Part shown: positions 33,641-42,596 of the stretch, one piece after another
Position numbering within the stretch: the stretch's first letter is position 1
Layout: every line of letters begins with the position of its first letter
Assembly: GCA_963662605.1 (NCBI GenBank)
Contig: OY759785.1
Location: 2,790,001-2,854,000, forward strand
Source of the DNA: G963662605 sp963662605
GTDB lineage: Bacteria; Bacteroidota; Ignavibacteria; Ignavibacteriales; Ignavibacteriaceae
DNA: 64,000 nucleotides
Direction: 5' to 3'
Program-made: the position numbers and the translations under genes
The notes under the pieces: model-generated
The model's database searches: none
Told to the model about the DNA's origin: nothing
The model's input: the letters and a program-made list of their open reading frames with translations, nothing else

Positions 33641-35422
33641 TTATTTCAGAAATATCATCTGCCTGGTTTGCTGAGTTTCACCGGTTTTCAGTTGATAAAA
33701 ATAAACTCCGCTTGAAAGTTTCTGAGCCGAAAATACCGCCTTATACGAACCGGCGCTCATATCCTTATCAATTAACCTTGCAACTTCCCTGCCTTCAATA
33801 TCATTCACCGTTAACCGGACATGGCTGTCTTTCAACAAAGTAAATTCAACAGTTGTCGAAGGATTGAACGGATTCGGATAATTTTGCTTTAAAATAAATG
33901 AATTTGATTTGAGCGATTCATTTTCAACCTTTGTCCCGGAGGTATATTCATCCGCCCCGATATCTATTGTTCCGTTAATTCTCGCGTTGCCATCAATATC
34001 ATATGCGCCGACACTGTCAACGGCTGAACCCGCGCCAATGGCTGGGGAATTTTGCAGGATGTGCAAATCCGGAGGCATTGCTATTATACTCTTCAAAAGC
34101 GGATCCGATGTTATTGAATTTGCATCGTTGCCGGATGCAGTCCGGTAAGCTTCAAGTGTCGCGTATTTAACTTTTTTCCATTGATATTGGAATGCGGCTT
34201 TATCATTGCTTCCCGGTAAAAAATAATACAGATTATTGTTGAAGACGTTATCCGTATCCTGAGTAAAGACATTGCTCATAAACACATTCTGCGAATTAGC
34301 GTATACAAGATTATTTTTCACAACATTATGGCGCATGTTATACTGTAGCATAAACTCACCTGTTTCCCAATGCAGAGTATCATTAGCGTATAACGTGTTG
34401 TTCAAAACTTTGCATGAGTCCGTACTACCGCGTTTAGTATCATAGCCGCCCATTGCAATTCCGCACACGCCGCAGAAAGAAACGAAGTTGTTTCTCATGA
34501 TCACTCCGCTTGTGGATTTTCCCGAGTGCTCGCTCGCCAGTTCAATGCCAATGTTACAGCGATAAACAATATTTCTTTCGATCACAAGATTTTTTCCGCC
34601 GTCAACATAAATACCATCCGCACTTCTATCTGTCCCATACGCTACGTTACCGTAGGATTCAATATTATATACTGTATTCCCGGATATTATACCGTTACGT
34701 GCCTGATCGTTTGCAGATGCAGTGCCTTCAAAACCGATTGCGTCAATGCCGATATTATTGTTATCGTGAACCTTATTATTGGTTATTTTAAAATTCTCAA
34801 CATTGCCGTTCACTACGAGAGATTCGCTTGACCCGAGTTTCAGAGCATAAAGTTCATTATTATCTATGAAAATATTATTAATTGATTGTGTGCCTGATGT
34901 ACCGTATACCGCAATACCATGGGCATCTGTACCCGAACTTGATGTCCCGTTGTGTTCAATGTTATGAATCTTGTTATTTGCTAAAGTGATGTGATTTGAT
35001 GTTCCGGTAATGTATATTCCAATAGGAACATAACCTTTTGTGGACGTTTTGAAGTTCATTATTTCGAATCCACTGATCGTTATGTAGCTTTTATCCGTTA
35101 TCTGAAATACGCCTGTTGAACCTGAAGGTACGGTGATGGTGGAAGCATCAATCACCGGCGATTCACCCGGATAATTTTGAAAAACAATCGAACCAGAGGT
35201 TGAATTGCCCGATACATTTACCGTTACAATTTCAGAATATGTTCCCGCACGGACATTAACTGTGCTGCCTGCTGTTGCGGTGTTCGATGCTTTTTGAATG
35301 GTTTTCCAGGGATTTGATATTGAACCGTCGTTCAAATCATTCCCGTTTGGTGATACATAGTATGTGCTTTGGGCAAAAATGAAGCTTGTTAAACAAAGTG
35401 AAAGGATGACTAAATTTTTCAT
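33641..35422 (-). CDS. Secreted parallel beta-helix protein with T9SS sorting domain
   Basis: A 593-residue exported protein. Signal peptide residues 1-18 (LVILSLCLTSFIFAQ). Right-handed beta-helix repeats span residues about 20-490; the start YYVSPNGNDLNDGS...PWKTIQKA is typical of DUF1565/pectate-lyase-like folds. The last about 80 residues are a type A sorting domain (LKQNYPNPFNPSTTVEF, then SSGVYFYQL). It may bind or cleave a surface polysaccharide; no catalytic site is identified. It runs divergently from the his operon promoter, with a 49-nt gap to the -35. Confidence 0.88.
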   Translation of the reverse strand: MKNLVILSLCLTSFIFAQSTYYVSPNGNDLNDGSISNPWKTIQKASNTATAGSTVNVRAGTYSEIVTVNVSGNSTSGSIVFQNYPGESPVIDASTITVPSGSTGVFQITDKSYITISGFEIMNFKTSTKGYVPIGIYITGTSNHITLANNKIHNIEHNGTSSSGTDAHGIAVYGTSGTQSINNIFIDNNELYALKLGSSESLVVNGNVENFKITNNKVHDNNNIGIDAIGFEGTASANDQARNGIISGNTVYNIESYGNVAYGTDRSADGIYVDGGKNLVIERNIVYRCNIGIELASEHSGKSTSGVIMRNNFVSFCGVCGIAMGGYDTKRGSTDSCKVLNNTLYANDTLHWETGEFMLQYNMRHNVVKNNLVYANSQNVFMSNVFTQDTDNVFNNNLYYFLPGSNDKAAFQYQWKKVKYATLEAYRTASGNDANSITSDPLLKSIIAMPPDLHILQNSPAIGAGSAVDSVGAYDIDGNARINGTIDIGADEYTSGTKVENESLKSNSFILKQNYPNPFNPSTTVEFTLLKDSHVRLTVNDIEGREVARLIDKDMSAGSYKAVFSAQKLSSGVYFYQLKTGETQQTRQMIFLK

Positions 35423-35471
35423 GAAATTTGCTGTGTTGATAATAATTATACAGCAAAATATGGATTTTCTT

Positions 35472-35499
35472 TTGACTTATTTATTAAATTTTATATATT
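35472..35499 (+). promoter_or_regulatory. Promoter of the his operon
   Basis: TTGACT at 35472-35477, a 16-nt spacer, TATATT at 35494-35499. It lies 31 nt before the leader-peptide ATG. Confidence 0.6.
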
Positions 35500-35529
35500 T
35501 GTATAAATATTCTAAAAAATGTATACAAA

Positions 35530-35577
35530 ATGATCAATAACTTACATCATCGTCGTCATCATTCAAGCACCGAATAG
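35530..35577 (+). CDS. hisL: His leader peptide
   Basis: A 15-residue ORF, codons reading MINNLHHRRHHSSTE and TAG. The four His codons form two pairs around two Arg codons. It sits between the promoter and a GC-rich terminator upstream of hisG, as in enterobacterial his leaders (which carry seven His codons). Scarcity of charged tRNA-His would stall the ribosome at 35545-35562. Confidence 0.85.
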   Translation: MINNLHHRRHHSSTE

Positions 35578-35578
35578 T

Positions 35579-35642
35579 GCCGGCGGTAGGTATTGTCTAA
35601 TATTATAAGATATTGAAAACCCCGGCGAGACCGGGGTTTTTT
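35579..35642 (+). promoter_or_regulatory. His transcription attenuator
   Basis: The terminator is a perfect 10-bp stem AAAACCCCGG (35616-35625) with CCGGGGTTTT (35631-35640), loop CGAGA, and six T to 35642. GCCGG at 35579-35583, just after the leader stop, can pair with CCGGC at 35622-35626 and would disrupt that stem. The pairing is only 5 bp, so the exact antiterminator is tentative. The attenuator ends 36 nt before hisG. Confidence 0.75.
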
Positions 35643-35678
35643 CTTTTAAACACTATTATTAATTGTATCGGAAAAAAT

Positions 35679-36557
35679 ATGAGCATAGCGAAAAACGGAA
35701 ACCTGAAACTTGCGATCCAGAAAAAAGGGCGCTTAACGGATAAGTCAATTGAATTACTCAAACTCTGCGGAATTGATGTTGATCATTATTCCGAACGACT
35801 GGTAGTCCCGGCTGAGAATTTCCCCATGGAAGTCCTCTTTCTCCGCGATGACGACATTCCTGAATACGTTCAGGACGGCGTGGCGGATATCGGAATAGTC
35901 GGCGAGAATGTTGTTGTTTCAAAAGATGCTAAAACAACAGTGATTGAAAAGTTGGGATTCGGCAAGTGTACTTTAATGATGGCAGCACCGGATTATGTTC
36001 ACCTGAAAACGATTCAGGACATTAACGGCAAAGTTATCGCGACAACCTATCCCCGTATCGTGCAGGATTTTCTCGATAAAAATAATCTTCAGGCAAAGAT
36101 GATAGAGCTTAGCGGATCAGTTGAAATTGCCCCTGCTCTTGGAGTCGCAGATATTATTTGCGATATCGTCTCAACGGGCAATACTCTCATGATGAACAAG
36201 CTCAGAAAATCTTTTCCGGTTTTCGAGTCGCAGGCAGTGCTCATCTCATCCTCGAGTAATGAGATGAAAAAAGAGAAAGTAAAAATTCTCAATGAGTTGC
36301 AAGGCCGTATTAAATCGGTGTTATTAGCGCGACGCTCAAAATATTTGATGATGAACGTACCGGTCGGCACCTTGGACAAGGTGAAAAAAGTCATTCCCTC
36401 ACTCAGCAGCCCGACAGTTGTTCCGTTAGCCGATCCGCATTATGTAGCAGTTCACGCGGTAATTCCGTCCAATTATCTTTGGAAAATATCGGAATCATTG
36501 AAAGAACTCGGCGCCACCGGCATTTTATTATTACCAATTGAAAACTTGATACCATGA
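35679..36557 (+). CDS. hisG: ATP phosphoribosyltransferase, long form
   Basis: First step of His synthesis: ATP and PRPP to phosphoribosyl-ATP. The 292 residues (start MSIAKNGNLKLAIQKKGRL) fit the long HisG form. The catalytic domain includes GIVGENVV and DIVSTGNTL (about 170), and the C-terminal ACT-like regulatory domain starts near residue 215 (SVLLARRSKYLMMNVP). His feedback is expected. A frame-open TTG at 35613 lies inside the attenuator terminator and is rejected. The stop overlaps hisD by ATGA. Confidence 0.96.
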   Translation: MSIAKNGNLKLAIQKKGRLTDKSIELLKLCGIDVDHYSERLVVPAENFPMEVLFLRDDDIPEYVQDGVADIGIVGENVVVSKDAKTTVIEKLGFGKCTLMMAAPDYVHLKTIQDINGKVIATTYPRIVQDFLDKNNLQAKMIELSGSVEIAPALGVADIICDIVSTGNTLMMNKLRKSFPVFESQAVLISSSSNEMKKEKVKILNELQGRIKSVLLARRSKYLMMNVPVGTLDKVKKVIPSLSSPTVVPLADPHYVAVHAVIPSNYLWKISESLKELGATGILLLPIENLIP

Positions 36558-37840
36558 ACGTATTTGATCTGAATAAGATAGATAAAGAACAATATACAAA
36601 GCTCACGAAACGTCCGGCTATTAATATTGAATCTACATTGGCAATTGTTAAACCGATAATTGAAGATATTAAAGAAGAAGGCTTGCAGGCGGTACTTAGG
36701 TATGCGCAAAAGTTTGATAAATTTGCCGGAGCAGAGATGTTTGCCACCGAAGTAGAATTTGCTGAAGCTGAAAAGGAATTGAGCGATAAGGTAAAACTCG
36801 CCATCAAAACTGCGTATGACAATATCACGAAATTCCACTTGCAGGAAATTCCAAAGAGCATTTCCATAAATACCATGGAAGGAATAACCTGCTCCCGCGA
36901 ATTCAGGCCGATAGATAACGTCGGATTGTACATTCCCGGTGGAAGTGCAGTCCTGCCCTCAACTGTCCTGATGCTCGGAATTCCGGCACAATTGGCAGGT
37001 TGTGAACGCGTTGTATTATCAACCCCGGTCAAAGGAAATAAAATTCATCCTGCGGTATTGTACGCAGCCAAACTCTGCGGCATATCGGAAATACTTAAAG
37101 CAGGTGGCGTTCAGGCTATTGCAGTAATGGCTTATGGCGATAAAGACTTCAAGAAAGTTGATAAGATATTCGGTCCCGGGAATCAGTATGTCACCGCTGC
37201 AAAATTGTTTGTCAGTATTGATCCGGCCGGATGTGCCATAGATATGCCTGCGGGGCCAAGCGAAGTTTTGGTTATTGCCGATGAATCAGCTAACGCTCAA
37301 TTTATTGCTGCCGACCTGCTCTCACAGGCGGAGCACGGTAAAGATTCGCAGGTTGTTCTGGTAACAACAAGCAAAGAACTTGCCAAAACTGTTGAAACTG
37401 AAGTGGAAACGCAATTAGCCGTGCTCCCACGCAAAGAAATTGCCAAACAGGCCCTACTTAATTCATTTACGCTCTTGGTTAATAATTTGGATGAAGCGAT
37501 TGAATTCAGTAATCAATATGCTCCGGAGCACCTTATATTACATGTCGAAGAAAATACCGGTTACACAAATGACATTATCAATGCCGGTTCGGTCTTCTTA
37601 GGCTCATACTCACCCGAAAGTGTCGGTGATTATGCTTCCGGAACTAACCACTCACTTCCGACATACGGGTATGCCCGCTCATTCGGAGGAGTAAGTGTAG
37701 AATCCTTTATGAAAACCATAACATTCCAGTCGTTAACGAAAGAAGGTTTGCAGCGCATTGCGTCAACGGTTGAAACATTGGCGGAAATTGAAGAATTAGC
37801 AGCACATAAAAATGCAGTATCCATAAGGTTACAAAAATGA
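36554..37840 (+). CDS. hisD: Histidinol dehydrogenase
   Basis: Last two oxidations, L-histidinol to L-histidine, with NAD and Zn. At 428 residues the length is normal. Signature regions AGPSEVLVIADESANAQFIAADLLSQAEHG (about 235-265) and YAPEHL (about 320) with the catalytic Glu/His are present. It overlaps hisG and hisC by 4 nt each, so the first three genes are translationally coupled. Confidence 0.97.
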   Translation: MNVFDLNKIDKEQYTKLTKRPAINIESTLAIVKPIIEDIKEEGLQAVLRYAQKFDKFAGAEMFATEVEFAEAEKELSDKVKLAIKTAYDNITKFHLQEIPKSISINTMEGITCSREFRPIDNVGLYIPGGSAVLPSTVLMLGIPAQLAGCERVVLSTPVKGNKIHPAVLYAAKLCGISEILKAGGVQAIAVMAYGDKDFKKVDKIFGPGNQYVTAAKLFVSIDPAGCAIDMPAGPSEVLVIADESANAQFIAADLLSQAEHGKDSQVVLVTTSKELAKTVETEVETQLAVLPRKEIAKQALLNSFTLLVNNLDEAIEFSNQYAPEHLILHVEENTGYTNDIINAGSVFLGSYSPESVGDYASGTNHSLPTYGYARSFGGVSVESFMKTITFQSLTKEGLQRIASTVETLAEIEELAAHKNAVSIRLQK

Positions 37841-38898
37841 TTGAAACATTAGTCAGAAAAAACATACAGTCTCTCAAGCCGTACAAATGCGCCAGAGATA
37901 TTTACGACACGGGAATTTTACTTGACGCGAATGAAAATTCGTTCGGTTCCGTAGTCCCTCATAGCGGATCTGAGATTAATCGTTATCCGGATCCTCATCA
38001 GGCGGAAATGAGAAAACAGCTTGGTGAGTATATCAATGTTGACCCCAAGAACCTGTTCTTCGGTGTCGGCTCGGACGAGGTCATTGATTTACTCATCCGC
38101 ATTTTCTGCGATCCGGGAAAGGATAGAATCCTTATCGCCGAACCGACGTATGGAATGTATCAGGTATGTGCCGATATCAACAACGTCGCGACTGATTTTG
38201 TAATGCTCAACGACGATTTCAGCATTAATGTTCAGGAAACGCTCGCGAGTGTTACACCGGATACGAAAATTATCTTTTTCTGTTCGCCGAATAATCCGAC
38301 AGCAAACGTCCATGCGACGGAAACCATTTCAGAAATCCTCGACAAAACCAATTGTATCGTCGCTGTAGATGAAGCATATATTGATTTTGCCGATAAGGAT
38401 GATTCATGCCTGAAACTATTAAACAGCTATCCGAAGCTTGTTATTATGCGGACATTCTCCAAAGCATGGGGACTCGCGGGAATCCGGCTCGGATATTGTA
38501 TCGCAAATAAAATCGTGATTGATTATTTATTCAACGTAAAAGCGCCTTATAATGTTAACTCGTTGACCCGTGAAGTTTTTCATGCTGCTTTTAAAAACTT
38601 AGATAAAAAAGAGCAGATGGTTGCCGCTATAATTGCAGAGCGCGAATATTTGATTAACGAACTTAGTAAAATGCCCCAAATCGAAAAGATTTTTCCGACG
38701 AGCACGAACTACATCTTGTTTAAAATTTTCAATGCCGCGGCAATACAAAAGAAGATCGCCGAAAAAGGCATTATTATCCGGGATAGAAGCGGTCAGCCAA
38801 AACTCATGGATTGTCTGCGTATTACAGTCGGGACAAGAGAAGAAAACAACAAATTTTTATTAGCTTTAGCCGAAGTACTTACTGAAGTAAAGGAATAG
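37837..38898 (+). CDS. hisC: Histidinol-phosphate aminotransferase
   Basis: PLP enzyme converting imidazole acetol-phosphate and glutamate to histidinol-phosphate. The 353 residues include the substrate end LDANENSFG, FCSPNNPTAN and the PLP-lysine region TFSKAWGLAGIRLGY (about 204-218). It is placed between hisD and hisB with a 3-nt gap downstream. Confidence 0.97.
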   Translation: MIETLVRKNIQSLKPYKCARDIYDTGILLDANENSFGSVVPHSGSEINRYPDPHQAEMRKQLGEYINVDPKNLFFGVGSDEVIDLLIRIFCDPGKDRILIAEPTYGMYQVCADINNVATDFVMLNDDFSINVQETLASVTPDTKIIFFCSPNNPTANVHATETISEILDKTNCIVAVDEAYIDFADKDDSCLKLLNSYPKLVIMRTFSKAWGLAGIRLGYCIANKIVIDYLFNVKAPYNVNSLTREVFHAAFKNLDKKEQMVAAIIAEREYLINELSKMPQIEKIFPTSTNYILFKIFNAAAIQKKIAEKGIIIRDRSGQPKLMDCLRITVGTREENNKFLLALAEVLTEVKE

Positions 38899-38901
38899 CA
38901 T

Positions 38902-39783
38902 ATGAAAAATATATTCATTGAAGGCACTATACTATCGTTTGACTCCCCTGTTTCACAGGGATTGGTCTCCGGTTTGTCGGCACTACAATCTGCCGGCTGC
39001 AAATTATATACCGATACTGCCGTCGGCACTTTACCGTCAATGATAAAAAGCGTATTAGCATCCGAAGGAATCGCCATTAAAACCCTTACGCCCGCGGTTA
39101 CGATTGATTATTTTGTCAATGCCGGTAATAAAGGACTAAAGGTCAATAAGGAAACTAAGACAGAAAATTTCGGTTCGGCTGCCAAGGAAATTCTGGCAAA
39201 CACTCGAACTGCCGTTATCATACGAAACACAAAAGAGACACAGATCAGAGTTGAAGTTTCATTAGACTCAAAGAAAGACAGTTCAATCAATACCGGTATC
39301 GGTTTCTTTGATCACATGCTTGACCAGATTGCCCGTCATGGTAACATTTATCTGTCTGTACAAGTCAAAGGTGACCTGCATGTTGATGAGCACCACACGG
39401 TTGAAGATACCGGAATTGCTCTGGGTACGGCTATAGCCGAAGCACTCGGAAGTAAAAAAGGCATTAAACGGTATGGATTTATGCTACCGATGGATGACTG
39501 CATTGCTTACTGCGCACTTGATTTAGGCGGCAGGACATATTTAAAATTCAAAACAAAGTTTTCGCGTGAGATGGTCGGTGAATTCCCGACTGAACTTGTC
39601 GAAGAGTTTTTCCGTGCACTGGCTTCAGGCTTGAAAGCTAATCTGTATCTCAAATCGAAGGGCGATAACGATCATCACAAAATCGAGTCGTTGTTCAAAG
39701 CTTTTGCGAAAGCGCTCAATGATGCTATTAGAATTGACCCAAGAGCTGAAGGAGCCCTGCCCTCAACCAAAGGAGTCTTATAG
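38902..39783 (+). CDS. hisB: Imidazoleglycerol-phosphate dehydratase with degenerate N-terminal phosphatase remnant
   Basis: Residues about 98-293 are a complete HisB dehydratase: TKETQIRVEV, then FFDHMLDQIARHG, then DEHHTVEDTGIALG, with the Mn-binding His. The first about 97 residues resemble the HAD histidinol-phosphatase half of the bifunctional HisB found in enterobacteria and Bacteroidota: MKNIFIEGTIL, a GLSALQSAGCKLYTDT stretch, and the conserved linker ENFGSAAKEILA. The nucleophilic DxDGTL is FIEGTIL here, so both Asp are lost, and about 70 residues including the later motifs are missing. The phosphatase step must come from another gene. Confidence 0.93.
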   Translation: MKNIFIEGTILSFDSPVSQGLVSGLSALQSAGCKLYTDTAVGTLPSMIKSVLASEGIAIKTLTPAVTIDYFVNAGNKGLKVNKETKTENFGSAAKEILANTRTAVIIRNTKETQIRVEVSLDSKKDSSINTGIGFFDHMLDQIARHGNIYLSVQVKGDLHVDEHHTVEDTGIALGTAIAEALGSKKGIKRYGFMLPMDDCIAYCALDLGGRTYLKFKTKFSREMVGEFPTELVEEFFRALASGLKANLYLKSKGDNDHHKIESLFKAFAKALNDAIRIDPRAEGALPSTKGVL

Positions 39784-40371
39784 ATGATTGCTATTATAGA
39801 TTACGGAGCCGGTAATGTTGCCTCTGTTGCTAATGCTCTTGCTACATTTGATGAACAGTTTATTGTTACGGCAGATAAAGACGTTATCAACAGCGCGAGT
39901 AAGATAATTTTTCCGGGAGTCGGTGAAGCTTCATTCGCGATGAATCAGGTTAAAAAAGCGGGATTGGTAGAGACATTGCAGCAAACAACAAAACCGCTGC
40001 TTGGTATCTGTCTCGGTATGCAATTGCTTTGTGATTTTTCCGATGAAGGAGACGCTGAATGCCTCGGTATTTTTCCTTTACGAGTAAAGAAGTTTGATGC
40101 TACAAAAACAAAGGTTCCACATATCGGCTGGAATACCGCGAATATTATTAAAGATAATCCGTTGTTCCGGGATATACCACAGGATAGTTTCTTTTATTTT
40201 GCGAATTCATTCTACGTCCCGACAAGTGAGTTTACCATAGCCGTTACAGAGAATAATATCCCGATTTCAGCTTCACTCGCGATGAAGAATTTTTACGGGA
40301 CTCAGTTTCATCCGGAAAAGTCATCAACAACCGGGATGAAAGTTCTAAACAATTTTATAAAGTACTGTTAA
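39784..40371 (+). CDS. hisH: Imidazole glycerol phosphate synthase, glutaminase subunit
   Basis: Class I glutamine amidotransferase of 195 residues that supplies ammonia to HisF. The Cys nucleophile is in PLLGICLGMQLLCD (about 76-84) and the His-Glu pair in GTQFHPEKS near the C-terminus. It starts directly at the end of hisB. Confidence 0.97.
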   Translation: MIAIIDYGAGNVASVANALATFDEQFIVTADKDVINSASKIIFPGVGEASFAMNQVKKAGLVETLQQTTKPLLGICLGMQLLCDFSDEGDAECLGIFPLRVKKFDATKTKVPHIGWNTANIIKDNPLFRDIPQDSFFYFANSFYVPTSEFTIAVTENNIPISASLAMKNFYGTQFHPEKSSTTGMKVLNNFIKYC

Positions 40372-40375
40372 ACAT

Positions 40376-41092
40376 ATGATTATTATTCCTGCTATTGACG
40401 TTTACGAAAATAAAACGGTACGCTTGAAAAAAGGCAAGTTTGACGATATTACCTATTATCCTGTTTCACCGCTGGAACAGGCCGGTATATATGTTAAAAA
40501 CGGATTCCACAGAATTCACATTGTTGATCTCGCCGGTTCAGTCAAAGGCATAGTAACAATTGAAGATACGCTGCGTTCGATTAAAGACAGTCTTGATGTT
40601 GAAGTAGAATTCGGCGGCGGTATTCGAGATAAAGAGAACGTCGAAAAGCTTTTCAATATCGGTATAGACAGAATCATCGTCGGCTCATTATCTATAAAGA
40701 ATAAGCCGGTATTTGAAGATATTGTAAAAACTTTCGGGCTGGAACAATTCATCGTATCGGTTGATGTGCTCGAAAAGATGGTCGCTGTACACGGATGGAC
40801 GGAGACGACCAATCTTTCATTATCCGAACACATCAGATACTGCCAATCGCTCGGACTCAAACAATATCTTTGTACGGATATTTCGAAGGACGGCATGTTG
40901 AGCGGAACGAACACGGAACTCTATGCCGAAGTGATGCAGGAATTCCCGGGCATTGAATTGATCGCTTCGGGCGGAATCAAGGATTTGGAAGATATTAAAA
41001 CTTTGAAGGCGATGGACATGTACGCGACCGTTGTCGGCAGAGCAATTTATGAAAACAAATTTACCATTGAGGAGTTAGCAAGCCTTGCTTAG
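40376..41092 (+). CDS. hisA: ProFAR isomerase
   Basis: TIM-barrel isomerase of 238 residues acting on phosphoribosylformimino-AICAR ribotide. Key parts: IPAIDVYENKTVRLKKG at the N-terminus with the catalytic Asp, HIVDLAGS, FGGGIRDKE (about 80), and CTDISKDGMLSG with the second catalytic Asp (about 165). The last 8 nt overlap hisF. Confidence 0.97.
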   Translation: MIIIPAIDVYENKTVRLKKGKFDDITYYPVSPLEQAGIYVKNGFHRIHIVDLAGSVKGIVTIEDTLRSIKDSLDVEVEFGGGIRDKENVEKLFNIGIDRIIVGSLSIKNKPVFEDIVKTFGLEQFIVSVDVLEKMVAVHGWTETTNLSLSEHIRYCQSLGLKQYLCTDISKDGMLSGTNTELYAEVMQEFPGIELIASGGIKDLEDIKTLKAMDMYATVVGRAIYENKFTIEELASLA

Positions 41093-41840
41093 TAAACGAA
41101 TAATCCCCTGCCTTGATGTTAAAGACGGCAGAGTTGTAAAAGGAATTAATTTTGTCAACCTCCGTGACGCAGGTTCTGCCGTTGGGCTCGCGGAGGTGTA
41201 CTCCAAAGAAGGTGCCGACGAATTGGTTTTTCTTGATATTACCGCTTCTATTGAAAAAAGAGAAACGCTCTTACAGTTGGTTAAAGAAGTCGCGAAAGCT
41301 ATTCAAATACCTTTCACCGTTGGCGGCGGCATTAGGAATTTACACGATATTGAAAACCTGCTGAAAGCCGGAGCCGATAAAGTTTCGCTAAACTCGACCA
41401 TTGTAAAAAATCCGCAGCTTATCACCGATGCTTCAAAGCAATTCGGCAGTCAGGCTGTCGTAGCAGCAATTGATATAAAGTGCATCAATGACAATTACAA
41501 AGTCTTTGTCAAAGGTGGTACGGAGGAAACTGAGCTTCAGGGACTCCCGTGGTGCAAGCAGGCAGAAGAAATGGGCGCGGGTGAGATACTGCTCACTTCC
41601 ATGAATCACGATGGGACAAAAAACGGATTTGATATAAAATTTCTCTCGATGCTGACCAAAGAAGTAAACATCCCGGTTATTGCTTCGGGCGGCGCAGGGA
41701 CCAAAGACCATTTCGTGGATGCATTTCTCAATGCCAGCGTTGATGCCTGCCTCGCGGCAAGTCTATTTCATTATGGCGAATTGAAGATTGGTGATTTGAA
41801 AAATTACCTAAAAGAACATAATATTCATGTCAGAATTTAA
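41085..41840 (+). CDS. hisF: Imidazole glycerol phosphate synthase, cyclase subunit
   Basis: TIM-barrel cyclase of 251 residues. Catalytic Asp regions: RIIPCLDVKDGRVVKG at the N-terminus and LLTSMNHDGTKNGFD (about 165-180). The start is TTG at 41085 (MLSKRI), 10 nt after GAGGAG, and overlaps the hisA stop by 8 nt. Confidence 0.96.
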   Translation: MLSKRIIPCLDVKDGRVVKGINFVNLRDAGSAVGLAEVYSKEGADELVFLDITASIEKRETLLQLVKEVAKAIQIPFTVGGGIRNLHDIENLLKAGADKVSLNSTIVKNPQLITDASKQFGSQAVVAAIDIKCINDNYKVFVKGGTEETELQGLPWCKQAEEMGAGEILLTSMNHDGTKNGFDIKFLSMLTKEVNIPVIASGGAGTKDHFVDAFLNASVDACLAASLFHYGELKIGDLKNYLKEHNIHVRI

Positions 41841-41861
41841 ATTTGAAATAACGGATGTAAA

Positions 41862-42467
41862 ATGATTGATATAAACACTCTTAACTTTGAAAAACTTAAC
41901 GGCCTTATTCCGGCTGTAATTCTTGATAACGCTTCTCATACCGTGCTTATGCTGGGATTCATGAATAAAGAATCGCTGAAAAACACTCTTGATACCAAAT
42001 TGGTGACATTTTTCAGCCGCACGAGGAAAAGTCTTTGGGTTAAAGGCGAAACATCCGGTAATTTTTTGCACCTGATTGATATTAAATCCGATTGCGATGA
42101 TGATTCCCTGCTGGTGTATGTAAATCCCGACGGCCCGACCTGCCACACGGGTGATTTTTCCTGTTTCAAGGATTCTACCCCTTCGGATATTTCCTTCCTA
42201 TCTGAATTATTCGAACTGGTACAGAGAAGAAAAGCAGAAATGCCTGAGAAGTCATACACCACGAAATTATTTCTGGAAGGCGAAAACCGCATCATACAGA
42301 AAGTCGGCGAAGAAGCTATCGAGACCGTCATTGCCGCAAAGAATCGCGATAAAGAGGAAATCATTAACGAGGTCTCCGACCTCTTCTTTCACCTGTTCGT
42401 TATGCTTGTAAATCAAGGCGTAACCTTGGATGAAGTTGTCAAAAACCTCGAAGGTCGGCATAAATAA
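41862..42467 (+). CDS. hisI: Bifunctional PRA-CH / PRA-PH
   Basis: Two fused domains, 201 residues: HisI (PR-AMP cyclohydrolase; metal-binding DCDDDS and DGPTCHTGDFSC near 62-88) and HisE (PR-ATP pyrophosphohydrolase; KVGEEAIETVIAAKN near 143). It completes the operon; the stop codon lies within the terminator below. Confidence 0.96.
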   Translation: MIDINTLNFEKLNGLIPAVILDNASHTVLMLGFMNKESLKNTLDTKLVTFFSRTRKSLWVKGETSGNFLHLIDIKSDCDDDSLLVYVNPDGPTCHTGDFSCFKDSTPSDISFLSELFELVQRRKAEMPEKSYTTKLFLEGENRIIQKVGEEAIETVIAAKNRDKEEIINEVSDLFFHLFVMLVNQGVTLDEVVKNLEGRHK

Positions 42468-42487
42468 GCAGTTTAATGCCATTTTTT
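42457..42487 (+). terminator. his operon terminator
   Basis: GGCATAAA (42457-42464) pairs with TTTAATGCC (42472-42480) with one bulge; loop 42465-42471 contains the hisI stop. Then ATTTTTT. This ends the his transcript before the R-M island. Confidence 0.65.
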
Positions 42488-42553
42488 ATTGGTCATCTTT
42501 AAAGAAGACACTGAGTAAATATTTTTTTTAGTCTAACCTCTAAAATCTTATAT

Positions 42554-42581
42554 TTGTTTTGATATTTTCCTCAAATAATAT
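42554..42581 (+). promoter_or_regulatory. Candidate promoter of the ParB-like/nuclease/methyltransferase island
   Basis: TTGTTT (42554-42559), a 16-nt spacer, TAATAT (42576-42581). Transcription near 42588 would start 9 nt before the first ATG, so the message may be nearly leaderless. Weaker than the his and trp promoters. Confidence 0.4.
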
Positions 42582-42596
42582 AGTTTGGTTCCATAT

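Noticed and set aside
35613..35678. N-terminal extension of HisG starting at an in-frame TTG
   Set aside because: It lies in the terminator of the His attenuator and translates to a sequence with no family match; MSIAKNGN at 35679 fits HisG.
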